Shown in pieces: positions 8,873-18,761 of a stretch of DNA of 64,000 nucleotides; position 1 is the stretch's first letter; every line of letters begins with the position of its first letter. The notes under the pieces were generated by a model. That model saw nothing but the letters and a program-made list of their open reading frames with translations. It did no database searches and had not been told where the DNA came from. The DNA is taken from contig CAMZBI010000005.1 of NCBI GenBank assembly GCA_947304585.1, forward strand, positions 19,643-83,642. The letters are read 5' to 3'. The stretch is from an uncultured Clostridia bacterium. Lineage in GTDB: Bacteria > Bacillota > Clostridia > UBA1212. A program made the translations under genes and the position numbers.

Positions 8873-8901
8873 TTGACAGAAACGCCCGGAGAGAGTATAA
8901 T
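8873..8901 (+). promoter_or_regulatory. Consensus promoter of proS
   Basis: TTGACA (8873-8878), 17 bp, TATAAT (8896-8901): a perfect sigma-A promoter, about 85 bp before the proS start. No T-box leader features are present in between. Confidence 0.92.
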
Positions 8902-8986
8902 TTAAACACGCAAGGCGGCAGCTGTTCTTTTAAGGGAAACTGCCCCGGAAAAACATAAAACGACTACTGCAATCAGGAGAAAAAAC

Positions 8987-10708
8987 ATGAAAGTTTCGGA
9001 ACTTCTCGGAAGAAGATTTAAGGAAGCCCCCTCGTCCTGCATCATCGACAGCCACAAGCTGACGGTAAGAGGCGGCTACATAAAATACATGGCCAACGGC
9101 ATCTATTCCCTGCTGCCTCCAATGAAGAGGATCACGCGGAAGATCGAAAACATTATGCGGGAGGAGATGGACGCCATCGGCGGACAGGAAGTTCTTTTCC
9201 CGGTGGTGATGCCCGCGTCCCTTTGGGAGGAGTCCGGAAGATATACAAGCATTGGCAGTGAGATGGCCCGCTGGACCGACCGCAGCAACAACGGCATGGT
9301 CCTTGGCATGACCCACGAGGAGGCAGCCGTTCACATGGCCAGGAATATTGCCGAGTCCTACCAGCAGTACCCCTTCATGATCTACCAGATACAGACCAAG
9401 TTCAGGGACGAGCCCAGAGCAAGGGGCGGTCTCATCAGGGTCCGTGAATTCACGATGAAGGACGGCTACTCCTTCCACACCTCCCAGGAGGACCTTGAGC
9501 AGTACTACGAAAAGTGCTTCAAGGCCTACGAGCGGATCTTCAAGAGGGCGGGCGTGAAGAATTTCATTGCCGTGAAATCCGATTCCGGCATGATGGGCGG
9601 AAACGTCTCCCATGAGTTTATGCTTCTCACCGAGATCGGCGAGGACACCCTGGTGATCTGCCCTGAGTGCGGATACAGCGCCAATATGGAAGCTGCGGAG
9701 TGCATCACCGAGAACGCAAAAGGTGTGGCTGAGCCCCTTGAGAAGGTTTCAACCCCCGGTGTCAAGACCATTGAGGACCTTCAGAAGTTCCTCAAGATCC
9801 CCGCGGAAGCCTTCTGCAAGGCCGTTGTGTACCAGAAGAACAAAGACGATGCCTACGTGGTGGTGTTTATAAGAGGCGACCTTGACGTAAACGAGACAAA
9901 ACTCAGGAACTTCCTGAAAGAGGAGATCCACCCCGGTGTTGTCACCGAGGACTGCGGCATCGTTGCAGGTTTTATTGGCCCCAAGGGACTGACAAAGAAC
10001 GCAACCGTGGTGTTTGACCGCTCCCTTGAGGGCATCGAGAGCCTGGTGTGCGGCGCCAATGAGCCCGACTTCCACCTGAAAGGCCTGAATATCGCAAGGG
10101 ATATCGGCAAGGTGCAGTACGCGGACGTTGCCAAGGCTTTCGCCGGCGGCACCTGCCCCTGCTGCGGAAAAAAATCTCTTACCATAAGCAAGGGCATCGA
10201 GATCGGAAACATATTCCAGCTGGGCACCAAATACACCAAGGCCATGGAGATGACCTACCTTGACGCCAACGGCGAGGCCCACTACCCGATAATGGGCTGC
10301 TACGGCATTGGCGTGGGAAGGCTTGCAGCCTCCATCTGCCAGGAGAGCCACGACGACTACGGACCAATCTGGCCGATATCAATCGCACCCTGGGAAGTTG
10401 AGGTCTGCAACCTGAGAACCGACGACCCCAGAGTGAAAGAGACCGCTGAGGGCATTTACGAAGACCTTAAGAAGGCGGGCGTGGAGGTCATTTACGACGA
10501 CAGAGACGTGCGTCCGGGCTTCATGTTTGCGGATGCGGATCTTTTGGGAGTGCCCGTGAGGGTGGTGGTGAGCCCCAAGACCTGCGACAGAGGAGTCGTT
10601 GAGGTGTCTCTCAGGGACAAGAGCCTCAAGACCGAATTCGAGGCGGGAGAGGCGGCTGTTAAAGTCAAAGAGCTTGTGGAAGAGCTCAAGGCCAAACTGA
10701 ACGCGTAA
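8987..10708 (+). CDS. proS: Prolyl-tRNA synthetase
   Basis: 573 residues, the length of the bacterial-type enzyme with the editing domain inserted in the class II catalytic core. Class II motifs are visible: motif 1 region GGYIKYMANGIYSLLP, motif 2 FRDEPRARGGLIRVREFTMKDGYSF, and motif 3 GCYGIGVGRLAASI. The inserted domain (about residues 225-400) and a C-terminal anticodon-binding domain (DLKKAGVEVIYDDRDVRPGF) are both in place. It charges tRNA-Pro. AGGAG lies 8 bases before the ATG. The gene is monocistronic between its own promoter and a terminator. Confidence 0.97.
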   Translation: MKVSELLGRRFKEAPSSCIIDSHKLTVRGGYIKYMANGIYSLLPPMKRITRKIENIMREEMDAIGGQEVLFPVVMPASLWEESGRYTSIGSEMARWTDRSNNGMVLGMTHEEAAVHMARNIAESYQQYPFMIYQIQTKFRDEPRARGGLIRVREFTMKDGYSFHTSQEDLEQYYEKCFKAYERIFKRAGVKNFIAVKSDSGMMGGNVSHEFMLLTEIGEDTLVICPECGYSANMEAAECITENAKGVAEPLEKVSTPGVKTIEDLQKFLKIPAEAFCKAVVYQKNKDDAYVVVFIRGDLDVNETKLRNFLKEEIHPGVVTEDCGIVAGFIGPKGLTKNATVVFDRSLEGIESLVCGANEPDFHLKGLNIARDIGKVQYADVAKAFAGGTCPCCGKKSLTISKGIEIGNIFQLGTKYTKAMEMTYLDANGEAHYPIMGCYGIGVGRLAASICQESHDDYGPIWPISIAPWEVEVCNLRTDDPRVKETAEGIYEDLKKAGVEVIYDDRDVRPGFMFADADLLGVPVRVVVSPKTCDRGVVEVSLRDKSLKTEFEAGEAAVKVKELVEELKAKLNA

Positions 10709-10716
10709 TTATAAAA

Positions 10717-10752
10717 AAGAACGGCCCGGCGGAAAAACCGGACCTTCTTTGT
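10717..10752 (+). terminator. Probable terminator of proS
   Basis: AAGAACGGCCCGG pairs imperfectly with CCGGACCTTCTTT around a short A-rich loop, ending in a T-rich stretch. Confidence 0.6.
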
Positions 10753-10799
10753 CTAAAAATCCGCGCCTTTGGGCGGAAAAACAAACAGGAGAAAATGAA

Positions 10800-13544
10800 A
10801 TGTCACCGATAAAAAGATTGCTGAAAACTGTTCTTGCCGTGATGCTTGCGGCTGTTCTGACCCTTGGGATAGGGTTTGCCGGAGCGGAAGAGGGCGGAGT
10901 TCTTACCACCGGAGCCTCCGGGGAGTTTGTGAGCAGCAAATACGACGCCAACGTCCCCTCCTGGGCGATAAAGGAGAGCAGACGGTACAGCTACGACTTC
11001 AGCGAGGAGAAACCATCCTTCTACAACGACGACGGAGGCATCCACATATACAGTTCTGCGGGTTTTGCGGTCAAGGACGGGGTGCTCACATGCGCCTTCA
11101 AGAAATCCTTTGCACTGATCAGCGACGGGTTCCTTGGCGACGACTACGGCATCGGCGGCGGAGATCTCTCCTTCAGACTGTCCATGAAGGGCGGCAAGTT
11201 CAGCGTGATCCTCAGGGACACCAGTCAGAGCCCCACCAGAAAGGACTCCTATCTGAATTTTGACTTCAACAAGGACGGCACCATCGACGTTGGCGACTAC
11301 ATGGCAAAGCAGAAGATAAAGGGAGCAGTTACCGGCGTTTTCGCCTCCGGCGCCCCTCTCATCACTTTTGAGGACCATGTGACCTACATCAATCTCCTTG
11401 TGGACGGAAAGCTGGTTCTCTCCATTGACTACATCGAGACGGCTTCCGAAAACAGCGAATATTCCGTGGCAAACTACGAGTGCAGGCTTGTTTTCAAGGA
11501 TGGGAACGGCAACGTTATCGGCACCCAGGAAAACTCTCAGCTTCAAAGGGCGGGCAGATTCGTGCTCTCTTTCGACGACCTTGACGGATATATGGACGAC
11601 CTCTCCTTCGACAGGACTGTGATCGACCAGTCCCTTCCGGACGCCGAGACCAGGGTGATAGATTATTCAAACTGGGTGGCCACGGATGACCTCGGCAGGG
11701 TTACTGCTCTTAACAACGAGACGGGAGCGGTAAAACAGGACAAATGCGTAGGTATATTCTACTTCCTCTGCTGGGTCGGAGCAGGGGTCCACGTCCAGGA
11801 CAACACCAAGCTTTTCCTTGAGTTGGGCATTGGCGGGCTCCAGAGATATCTCACCAAGAGCGGCGGAGAGGCCTACTGGGCGGAGCCCTTCTTCGGATAT
11901 TACAGAAACACGGACACCTGGGTGTACAGAAAACACGCGTATATGCTTGACGCTGCGGGGATCGACTTCATATTCCTGGACATTTCCAACGGCGAGGTCT
12001 TTACCAGCGGTCATCTCAAGCTTTTTGATACATGGCTGAAGATAAGGCAGGAGGGCGGTACCACGCCCCAGATCTGCTTCCTCTGCGGCGACACTCCGGA
12101 AATTTTTGAAAAGGATCTCAACGACCTTAGGAAGTCGGGGGCCTTCACCGAGGAAAACCTTCAGAAATACGATGAGCTTTTCTTCAAGTGGGACGGAAAG
12201 CCTCTGATCTTCGGCAACACCGAGACTCTTTCAAAGTCGAACCGCGAATTCCTTGAAAACTTCGAGGTCAGGGGCTGCTGGGCCTGGCAGAACAGGGACG
12301 GCTACTGGAACTGGATCGAGGAGCTGGACAGGGACGAGGACGGCAATCTCTACATGTATAAAGGCCGCAACATAAACGGCACGTTTGAGCAGCTTGCGGT
12401 GGCTCTTGGCCATCACCCCGCCAGCAGCAAGGGAAGAAGCTTCGTACTGGGATCCCAGAACACCAACGGTCAGAGCAATTTCGAATTCTACCTCGACACC
12501 ACGCCAAAGGGCACCGGCTTTGCCTCCCAGGCGGAATACGTGCTGGAACAGTCGCCAAGGTGCGTCCTTATCACAGGCTGGAACGAGTGGATCGCGGGAA
12601 ACAGCAGAGGTTCATATTTTATGGCCAACACCCCGGTGAACGACGTGAATTACGTTGACCAGTTCAACCCGGAGTTTAGCCGTGACGGCGAGCCCATGAA
12701 GATAAGGGACGGCGTTGGCTTCGGCGACAATTACTACTACCAGATCATCGACTTCGTCCGCCGCTACAAGGGCATGGGCGAACTGAAAAAAGCCTCGGGC
12801 CAGGAGGGTTTCGACGGCGCAGGCGCCATGGACAGCAGTTCCTCATCCTTCGAAAGCGTCTGGAATGCTGTGGGACCCGAGTACCGGGATACCATTGGCG
12901 ACGTGGAATTCCGCAACACCATCTCATACGACGCAGGCTTCAGATACCTGAACGGCACCGGCAGAAACGACCTGGAAAGCGCCAAGGTGAGCCGTGACGA
13001 AGACTACCTGTATTTCACCGTCAAGACCGTCCACGACGTCGAGACGGCGGAGGACAGCGCCTGGATGAACCTTTTCATCGACACCGATTTTGATCACAAC
13101 ACCGGCTGGGAGGGCTACGACTACGTGGTCAACAGATACCGGGACGGAAACACTGCATACATTGAAAAACTTGAGAAGGATTCATTTGTCGGAATCAGGG
13201 CGGGAGAAGCGCAGATCGCTGTGAACGGCAACAGACTTACCCTTAAAATAGCCAAATCGATCATTGGCGTGTCCGAAAAGAACGGCGTCAATTTCGACTT
13301 CAAGTGGGCGGACAACTCCACGGAGACAGGAAACGTGATGTCGTTTATGGATCTTGGTGATACCGCACCGAACGACAGGTTCAATTTCAGGTTTGTGGGA
13401 AATGCGGTACAGTACGAGAAAAAAGTTGAGAAGAACGAGAAGGGCTGCGGAGGTTCCGTTGGCGCGGCGGCTGTGCTTGCGGCTCCGGTATTGTTCGCCG
13501 CGGCTGCAATGATGAAGAGATCGAAGAAGAGAAGAACGAAGTAA
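10800..13544 (+). CDS. Secreted, membrane-anchored GH99-like (WbsX-type) glycosidase with CBM9/DOMON-like domain
   Basis: 914 residues from the ATG at 10800, 8 bases after CAGGAG; the frame is open from 10749 but lacks a ribosome site there. Layout: signal peptide (MSPIKRLLKTVLAVMLAAVL), a beta-rich N-terminal domain, then a TIM-barrel-like region with FFGYYRNTDTWVYRKHAY, GIDFIFLDISNG and LITGWNEWIAGN. The GWNEW motif and barrel layout resemble GH99-like/WbsX domains that act on mannans or other surface glycans. Next comes a CBM9/DOMON-like domain (EDYLYFTVKTVHDV, NLFIDTDFDHNTGWEGYDYVVNR), then a C-terminal hydrophobic helix and a KRSKKRRTK tail. No LPXTG motif was seen. Substrate is unknown. 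The cysteine-rich surface protein gene follows after 30 bp. Confidence 0.75.
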   Translation: MSPIKRLLKTVLAVMLAAVLTLGIGFAGAEEGGVLTTGASGEFVSSKYDANVPSWAIKESRRYSYDFSEEKPSFYNDDGGIHIYSSAGFAVKDGVLTCAFKKSFALISDGFLGDDYGIGGGDLSFRLSMKGGKFSVILRDTSQSPTRKDSYLNFDFNKDGTIDVGDYMAKQKIKGAVTGVFASGAPLITFEDHVTYINLLVDGKLVLSIDYIETASENSEYSVANYECRLVFKDGNGNVIGTQENSQLQRAGRFVLSFDDLDGYMDDLSFDRTVIDQSLPDAETRVIDYSNWVATDDLGRVTALNNETGAVKQDKCVGIFYFLCWVGAGVHVQDNTKLFLELGIGGLQRYLTKSGGEAYWAEPFFGYYRNTDTWVYRKHAYMLDAAGIDFIFLDISNGEVFTSGHLKLFDTWLKIRQEGGTTPQICFLCGDTPEIFEKDLNDLRKSGAFTEENLQKYDELFFKWDGKPLIFGNTETLSKSNREFLENFEVRGCWAWQNRDGYWNWIEELDRDEDGNLYMYKGRNINGTFEQLAVALGHHPASSKGRSFVLGSQNTNGQSNFEFYLDTTPKGTGFASQAEYVLEQSPRCVLITGWNEWIAGNSRGSYFMANTPVNDVNYVDQFNPEFSRDGEPMKIRDGVGFGDNYYYQIIDFVRRYKGMGELKKASGQEGFDGAGAMDSSSSSFESVWNAVGPEYRDTIGDVEFRNTISYDAGFRYLNGTGRNDLESAKVSRDEDYLYFTVKTVHDVETAEDSAWMNLFIDTDFDHNTGWEGYDYVVNRYRDGNTAYIEKLEKDSFVGIRAGEAQIAVNGNRLTLKIAKSIIGVSEKNGVNFDFKWADNSTETGNVMSFMDLGDTAPNDRFNFRFVGNAVQYEKKVEKNEKGCGGSVGAAAVLAAPVLFAAAAMMKRSKKRRTK

Positions 13545-13574
13545 ACAGCGGCTTTGAGGCCGGAAGAGGGATCG

Positions 13575-16500
13575 ATGAAAAGAATCAGTCTGTTGGTTTT
13601 GGTTTTGGCGTTTTCTGCGGCATTGGCGGCACTGTTTTTCGGGGGACCGATGACGGTGCAGTCTGACGACTGGGAAGGATTTGTCGAGTGCGAATACTGC
13701 GGAGAACTGGTGGCCGAGTGGGGACTTTGCGGCAACTGCGGCGGGTGCAACTATGAGTGCAACGCAGACTGCTACGAGGCCCATCACTGCGGCGGCTGTT
13801 TCTCCTGCCTAGTGTCGGGAGACCCCAGTTCATATTGCGAAGAGTGCTGCCTGTGCTCCGACTGCTGGGATGAGGACATACACTGCATAAACTGTTTTTC
13901 CTGCGGCGAGGACGTGTGCCAGGTCTGCGGTCTCTGCAACACCTGTGCGGAGATCATTGACTATGTGTGCTTCAGCTGCGGAACCAACCACCTCTGCGAG
14001 AACGCCTGCCCTAATTTGGACGAGAATGCGATACCCCACTGCACAGACTGCTGCGTGATCTGCGAAGGCTGCGGCGAGTGCTGGCACAGCAGAGGCGGCT
14101 ATGAGCTTTGCGAGACCTGCGGCAGATGCCCCGAGTGCTGCGAGGACGAGGAGTACCACTGCCCGGTGTGCGGAAGCTGCTACGACGAGGTGGAACGCTG
14201 CGAGAGCGGTGCGCCACACTGCTCGGAGTGCTGCGACGCCTTCGGCTACGTCTGCGAGAGCTGCGGCAACTGTTTCTTTGAGGATCAGGACTCCTTCTGT
14301 GAGGACTGCGGGATGTGCATTGACTGCGCCGTGGAAAACGAGCTCCACTGCAAAGAGTGTCTGATCGCCCATATCGAGTGCGAGGATTGCGGCCTTTGCA
14401 TCGACTGCGCTCTTGACAATGAAAAACATTGCGCCGAGTGCGGCAGGTGCTACGAGACAGTTGGCTATTGTCACGAGGGCGGCGACCACTGCGAGGAGTG
14501 CTGTGAGGAGAACGGCTGGATCTGCCCGGGCTGCGAGGAGTGCACCGAAGCCACCGGCAACGAGCTTTGCGACCTCTGCGGGCTTTGCTCCCAGTGCTGC
14601 CTTGCCAATTCAGAGGCGGCGGGCATTCCGGACGGCCGCTGCGTATACGACCAGACCGCAGAGGGCCACGAGGACCTGTACGTCTGCGAACAGTGCGGAC
14701 AAGAAAAATATCCCACGGAGATGTGCCAGTACTGCTGGCTCTGTACAGACTGCTGCCTTGACAACTCGGCGGCGGACGGCTGCATCTGCGGCATGTGCAT
14801 AAACGATCCCGCCTACAAAGGCCACGTATGCGGCCTCACCGTGAGCCATGCGTCTATTATTGGCGTGAGACTGCCGGAGGAGGGAACCCTCAAAACTACG
14901 GATGGCATAACTGTTGATCCTTCTGACGGAGGCGTTTACAGCCTGGTTTCCGTCAAGTGGGTCGCAAAAGAAGAAGATCAGTCTTTATTCACGGGTTACA
15001 AGGACCCGAAATTCCAAAAAGGCTATGCCTACGCCCTCAAGATCACCTTGGCGGCTAAAAAAGGATACATTTTCGGCAGCAGAGTTGAGGTCTCCCTGAA
15101 CAACGGAGAGGGGTCCCTCTGTACCGGCTACGTTTCCGAAGAGGGCAAAAAGATCACGCTGACCGTTTATGCGGGATACATTCCCGGGGACAAGGACATT
15201 CCCGAACTCCGGGTGGAGCCTGACGTATATCCGGAACTTGGCGCTTCCATCTCGACAGGGGTTACTGTTTCAAAGAGCGGCAGCTACAGTCTCCACAGCG
15301 CACTCTGGAGCGCCTACCTTTACAAGGATTTCACCGGCGGCATGCTCTGGAAACAGGGTGAGTTTTTCGGCGGCAGATACTGGGCGATCTACATGATATT
15401 TGACGTTGCGGAGGGCTTCAAATTCGGCGACAAGACCGCTGTCTACGTCAACGGACACCTTGCCGACGAGGGCGACGTGAAGATCTCCGGGCTCGACAAC
15501 GGAAAATACGTGGTGGAAGTCATCCTCTGCTACATAGACGATCCGGAAAAGAACATTGCCAATATCACCATCGACGGCATCAGGCCCATAAAAGAGGGCG
15601 AAGCCATGATGAAGGCAGGCGACGTGAAAGTCCCGGATGAGGACAAGGACAAGTACGAGATCGCAAGGCTTGGCTATATAAGAAGGGACAAGACGGGCTA
15701 CGGCTACTACGAGACCGCCGGAAAGTTCGAGAAGGGCTACTCCTACACCCTCAGCATAACTCTTAGAAGCATCGGCGATCACGAATTCTCGGAGAACACC
15801 GTCGCATACGTAAACGGCAAGGAAGTCAGCGTTGCAAACGGCGGCGCAAAACTGGGCTGGGACTCCAGGGGCAGGTGTAACTACATCTACCTGGAATTGC
15901 CGATGGGCTATATCGGCACGGCTGAGAGGATCAGCGACTGCAATATCACAGGACTAATAAGGCCCGAAGAGGGAGAGCCCCTCCAGCTTTCGGGGCTCAA
16001 AGCCTCCGAAAACGTTGAGATCATCGGCTTCACCTGGGAGCGGGAGGAACAGGAGGGCTACGAACTCTGCAGCACATACGAGTTCTACCACGCGCTTCCC
16101 TACAGGGTGAAGATCCGGGTCGCCGCAAAGCCGGGCTATGAGTTTTCCGGCACAAGGTTTGCAATAAACGGTATGGAGTGCCACGAGGTAAGCTACACAG
16201 GTTCCGAAGCTACGCTTACGGCAGTTTTTGACGCCTCCACGGCGGTCACGTCGATCGACAACGTCAACATCCTCGGCTTCGAGATGCCCGCCCCTCGTGA
16301 GACAATAAAGACCCACAAAAAATCAATTCTTGAGAGCGGCCTTAAGTACAACTGCAGCGGTTTCGAGAGGACAAAAGAGTGCGTCTACATCCTGAAGTCC
16401 CTTGACGGCCAGAATTACGGGCTCATCGACGAGTCAAAAGACAAAAAGTTCGTGGCGGGGACCTGCTACGGCATAAGATTTGTGTTCGAGATACTTGAGG

Positions 16501-18173
16501 GCTATACCGTTCCGGCAGACGCAAAGGCTTTCCTGCAGGGCGCTCCTGCGGACACAGTCAGGGTGGAAACAAAGGACGGCAAAGAATACCTGACCGTGGA
16601 AAAATACTTTGGCGTTCTGGAAGATCAGATCACGCCGATATCCACCGTCAACGTATTGGTGAGCGCACCTCAGGCGGGCAACTATACCGCTATTTGCAGC
16701 GTCACCGGCGAGCTCAAGTCCTTCCGGATCGTGAGCTTTGAGTGGTACGAGTCGGAGGACGGAAAGACCTACAAGCCATTTGGCGATACGTTCAAAGAGA
16801 ACGCATACTACAAGATAATCATCCACCTCTCCGCCAATGAGGGCCGGTGCTTTACGGACTTCACCCGGTTTGCGGTGAACGGCACAGGAAACATTGGCGT
16901 GTCCGTGAAATCCGGCGAGGCGGTTCTCGAGAAGGTGTTCTTCACGGAAGCCGCCGGCGGCGACGAGACCTACGAGTTTGCCATCAAGGCTTTCCCCACT
17001 GTCAGAGAGTATAAAGTTGGCGACCATTTGGATCTCGGCGGCCTTGTGGTGGAGACTTTCGAAAACGGCAAGTGGAACATCTACAAGAACGGCGAGGGCG
17101 TTACCGTGAGTCCCTACTACCTCATGGAGGAGGGGGACGAGGTCAAGATCACCGTCTCAAGAGGCGCCAACAAGGATTCCTTCACGGTAAAAGTAACCCC
17201 GGAGGTTGTGACGGAGGATACGATCCTTGGAATCGATATCGTCTCGGCTCCTTCAAAGACAAACTATATCGTTGGCGACATCCTCGACACCAAGGGTCTC
17301 AGGATCAAAGTGCTGCGGACATCCGGCGAGGAGGAGATTTCCAACACGAAGGAGATGTTTATTTCCCCGGCTCTTCTCAGCACTGAGGGAGCTCAGGAGA
17401 TCGTTGTGAATTACAAAGGCTTTAAAGCAGGCTTCACGGTGACGGTGAATCCGGACATGCTGGTCAAGGTCCTTTCGTTGACGATCGACAGGCTTCCCGC
17501 AAGGACCGCTTTCATTGTGGGTGAGAAGATCAGCCTTGAAGGGCTTGCGGTCTCGGTCGACACCAATGCGGGCAAGCTGTATTTCTTCGACGGCAAGGGC
17601 GTTGACGCGGAGATCCCCGAAACGGATGCACCGGGAACCAGGAATGTGGTTATCTCCTACGGCGGAAAATCTGCGGAATTCGAGGTCACTGTTAAAGAGG
17701 CGGCTCCCCACGAGCATCTGCCGGGAGAACTGATCCCGGGCACGGAACCCACCTGCCTCAAAACCGGCCTCAAGGCCCATTACGTATGCACCGACTGCGG
17801 AAGACTTCTTGACGAAGAACTCACACCTGTTAAATACAGTGAACTGGTGATACCCGCAACCGGCCACAAAGTGTCCGAAAAATGGTTCCACAATGAGTTT
17901 TGTCACTGGAAAGAGTGCACGGTCTGCGGGGCAAGGGTTAGCGAACTCTACCTCCACACAGCGAAGGGAATGAGTGAAGCGGATGAAAACGAGCTGCTCA
18001 AATGCGACGTGTGCGGAAGAGAGTTTAAAGTGAACGATCTTGTGCAGAACAAGTGGGTATACCCTGGGGTCAATTGGCCCGTTGTTATTGCAGTTATTGC
18101 GGTCATACTCGTCGTATTGGCGAGTGCCGCAGTTGCAGTGATCATTATTATCAGGAAGAAAAAATCGAAATAA
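13575..18173 (+). CDS. Giant surface protein with a cysteine-rich N-terminal domain and Ig-like repeats
   Basis: 1532 residues from the ATG at 13575 (GGAAGAGGG upstream; the frame opens at 13554). After a signal peptide, residues about 38-425 hold roughly 84 cysteines, about one in five, arranged as repeated CxxCGxC and CxxCC knuckles joined by acidic linkers. About six beta modules of 110-120 residues follow, each with a Y-x-L/I-x-I-x-L-x-A-x-x-G-Y-x-F strand pair and a VNG turn. Then come three Big_3-like Ig domains (VGDHLDLGGL, VGDILDTKGL, VGEKISLEGL), a CTDCG/ATGH module, a transmembrane helix and RKKKSK. I do not recognise the cysteine domain as a named family; metal binding or extensive disulfides are both possible. 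It is probably co-transcribed with the GH99-like gene. Confidence 0.8.
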   Translation: MKRISLLVLVLAFSAALAALFFGGPMTVQSDDWEGFVECEYCGELVAEWGLCGNCGGCNYECNADCYEAHHCGGCFSCLVSGDPSSYCEECCLCSDCWDEDIHCINCFSCGEDVCQVCGLCNTCAEIIDYVCFSCGTNHLCENACPNLDENAIPHCTDCCVICEGCGECWHSRGGYELCETCGRCPECCEDEEYHCPVCGSCYDEVERCESGAPHCSECCDAFGYVCESCGNCFFEDQDSFCEDCGMCIDCAVENELHCKECLIAHIECEDCGLCIDCALDNEKHCAECGRCYETVGYCHEGGDHCEECCEENGWICPGCEECTEATGNELCDLCGLCSQCCLANSEAAGIPDGRCVYDQTAEGHEDLYVCEQCGQEKYPTEMCQYCWLCTDCCLDNSAADGCICGMCINDPAYKGHVCGLTVSHASIIGVRLPEEGTLKTTDGITVDPSDGGVYSLVSVKWVAKEEDQSLFTGYKDPKFQKGYAYALKITLAAKKGYIFGSRVEVSLNNGEGSLCTGYVSEEGKKITLTVYAGYIPGDKDIPELRVEPDVYPELGASISTGVTVSKSGSYSLHSALWSAYLYKDFTGGMLWKQGEFFGGRYWAIYMIFDVAEGFKFGDKTAVYVNGHLADEGDVKISGLDNGKYVVEVILCYIDDPEKNIANITIDGIRPIKEGEAMMKAGDVKVPDEDKDKYEIARLGYIRRDKTGYGYYETAGKFEKGYSYTLSITLRSIGDHEFSENTVAYVNGKEVSVANGGAKLGWDSRGRCNYIYLELPMGYIGTAERISDCNITGLIRPEEGEPLQLSGLKASENVEIIGFTWEREEQEGYELCSTYEFYHALPYRVKIRVAAKPGYEFSGTRFAINGMECHEVSYTGSEATLTAVFDASTAVTSIDNVNILGFEMPAPRETIKTHKKSILESGLKYNCSGFERTKECVYILKSLDGQNYGLIDESKDKKFVAGTCYGIRFVFEILEGYTVPADAKAFLQGAPADTVRVETKDGKEYLTVEKYFGVLEDQITPISTVNVLVSAPQAGNYTAICSVTGELKSFRIVSFEWYESEDGKTYKPFGDTFKENAYYKIIIHLSANEGRCFTDFTRFAVNGTGNIGVSVKSGEAVLEKVFFTEAAGGDETYEFAIKAFPTVREYKVGDHLDLGGLVVETFENGKWNIYKNGEGVTVSPYYLMEEGDEVKITVSRGANKDSFTVKVTPEVVTEDTILGIDIVSAPSKTNYIVGDILDTKGLRIKVLRTSGEEEISNTKEMFISPALLSTEGAQEIVVNYKGFKAGFTVTVNPDMLVKVLSLTIDRLPARTAFIVGEKISLEGLAVSVDTNAGKLYFFDGKGVDAEIPETDAPGTRNVVISYGGKSAEFEVTVKEAAPHEHLPGELIPGTEPTCLKTGLKAHYVCTDCGRLLDEELTPVKYSELVIPATGHKVSEKWFHNEFCHWKECTVCGARVSELYLHTAKGMSEADENELLKCDVCGREFKVNDLVQNKWVYPGVNWPVVIAVIAVILVVLASAAVAVIIIIRKKKSK

Positions 18174-18193
18174 TACAAGCACAGGAGGAAGTC

Positions 18194-18757
18194 ATGGGAA
18201 GAAAGAATTTCGGATCAAAGCCATTTAGTTACCCCCAGCCCGTCTGGATCATCGGGACCTACGATGAGAACGGAAAGCCGGACGCAATGAACGCTGCCTG
18301 GGGAGGCATCAGCGAGATCAACGAGGTTTCGGTGTGTCTCTCGGCGGGCCACAAGACCTGCAAAAACTTTGAAAAGACGGGCGCTTTCACTATCAGTATG
18401 GCGGACGCGGAACACATTGCCGCCTGCGATTACGTTGGCATCGTCAGCGCCAACAACACGGAGGACAAGTTCGAAAGGGCGGGCTTCACCGCAACGAAGA
18501 GCAGTTTCGTCAACGCACCTGTGATCAACGAGCTTGCCGTTTGCATCGAGTGCCGGGTGAAGGAGTACAACAAGGAGACCTGCATACTGAAAGGGGAGAT
18601 CGTCAACGTGAGTGTTGACGAGTCAGCTCTTACAGATGGCAAAGTGGATGTGGCAAAAGTTGCGCCGGTGTGCTTTGACCCCTTCAACAACACCTATAAT
18701 ATCATTGGCGGGCCGGTCGCCAAGGCCTTCTCAGAGGGTAAAAAACAGAAAGGATAA
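18194..18757 (+). CDS. Flavin reductase-like / flavoredoxin family protein
   Basis: 187 residues. The ATG at 18194 follows AGGAGG by 5 bases; the longer open frame overlapping the preceding gene is not used. The N-terminus (FSYPQPVWIIGTYDENGKPDAMNAAW) and the central segment (NFEKTGAFTISMAD, CDYVGIVSANNTEDKFERAGF) are typical of the FMN-binding split-barrel flavin reductase-like domain, which is found in flavoredoxins of anaerobes. It likely binds FMN in the cytoplasm and transfers electrons; the partner is unknown. It lies 20 bp after the surface protein gene and 4 bp before the next gene. Confidence 0.88.
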   Translation: MGRKNFGSKPFSYPQPVWIIGTYDENGKPDAMNAAWGGISEINEVSVCLSAGHKTCKNFEKTGAFTISMADAEHIAACDYVGIVSANNTEDKFERAGFTATKSSFVNAPVINELAVCIECRVKEYNKETCILKGEIVNVSVDESALTDGKVDVAKVAPVCFDPFNNTYNIIGGPVAKAFSEGKKQKG

Positions 18758-18761
18758 AAAC

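Noticed and set aside
8902..8986. T-box leader in front of proS
   Set aside because: The leader is only about 85 nt and lacks the T-box core and an antiterminator.
13554..13574. Start at 13554 for the cysteine-rich protein
   Set aside because: The ATG at 13575 directly begins a standard signal peptide and has a better-placed GGAAGAGGG site.
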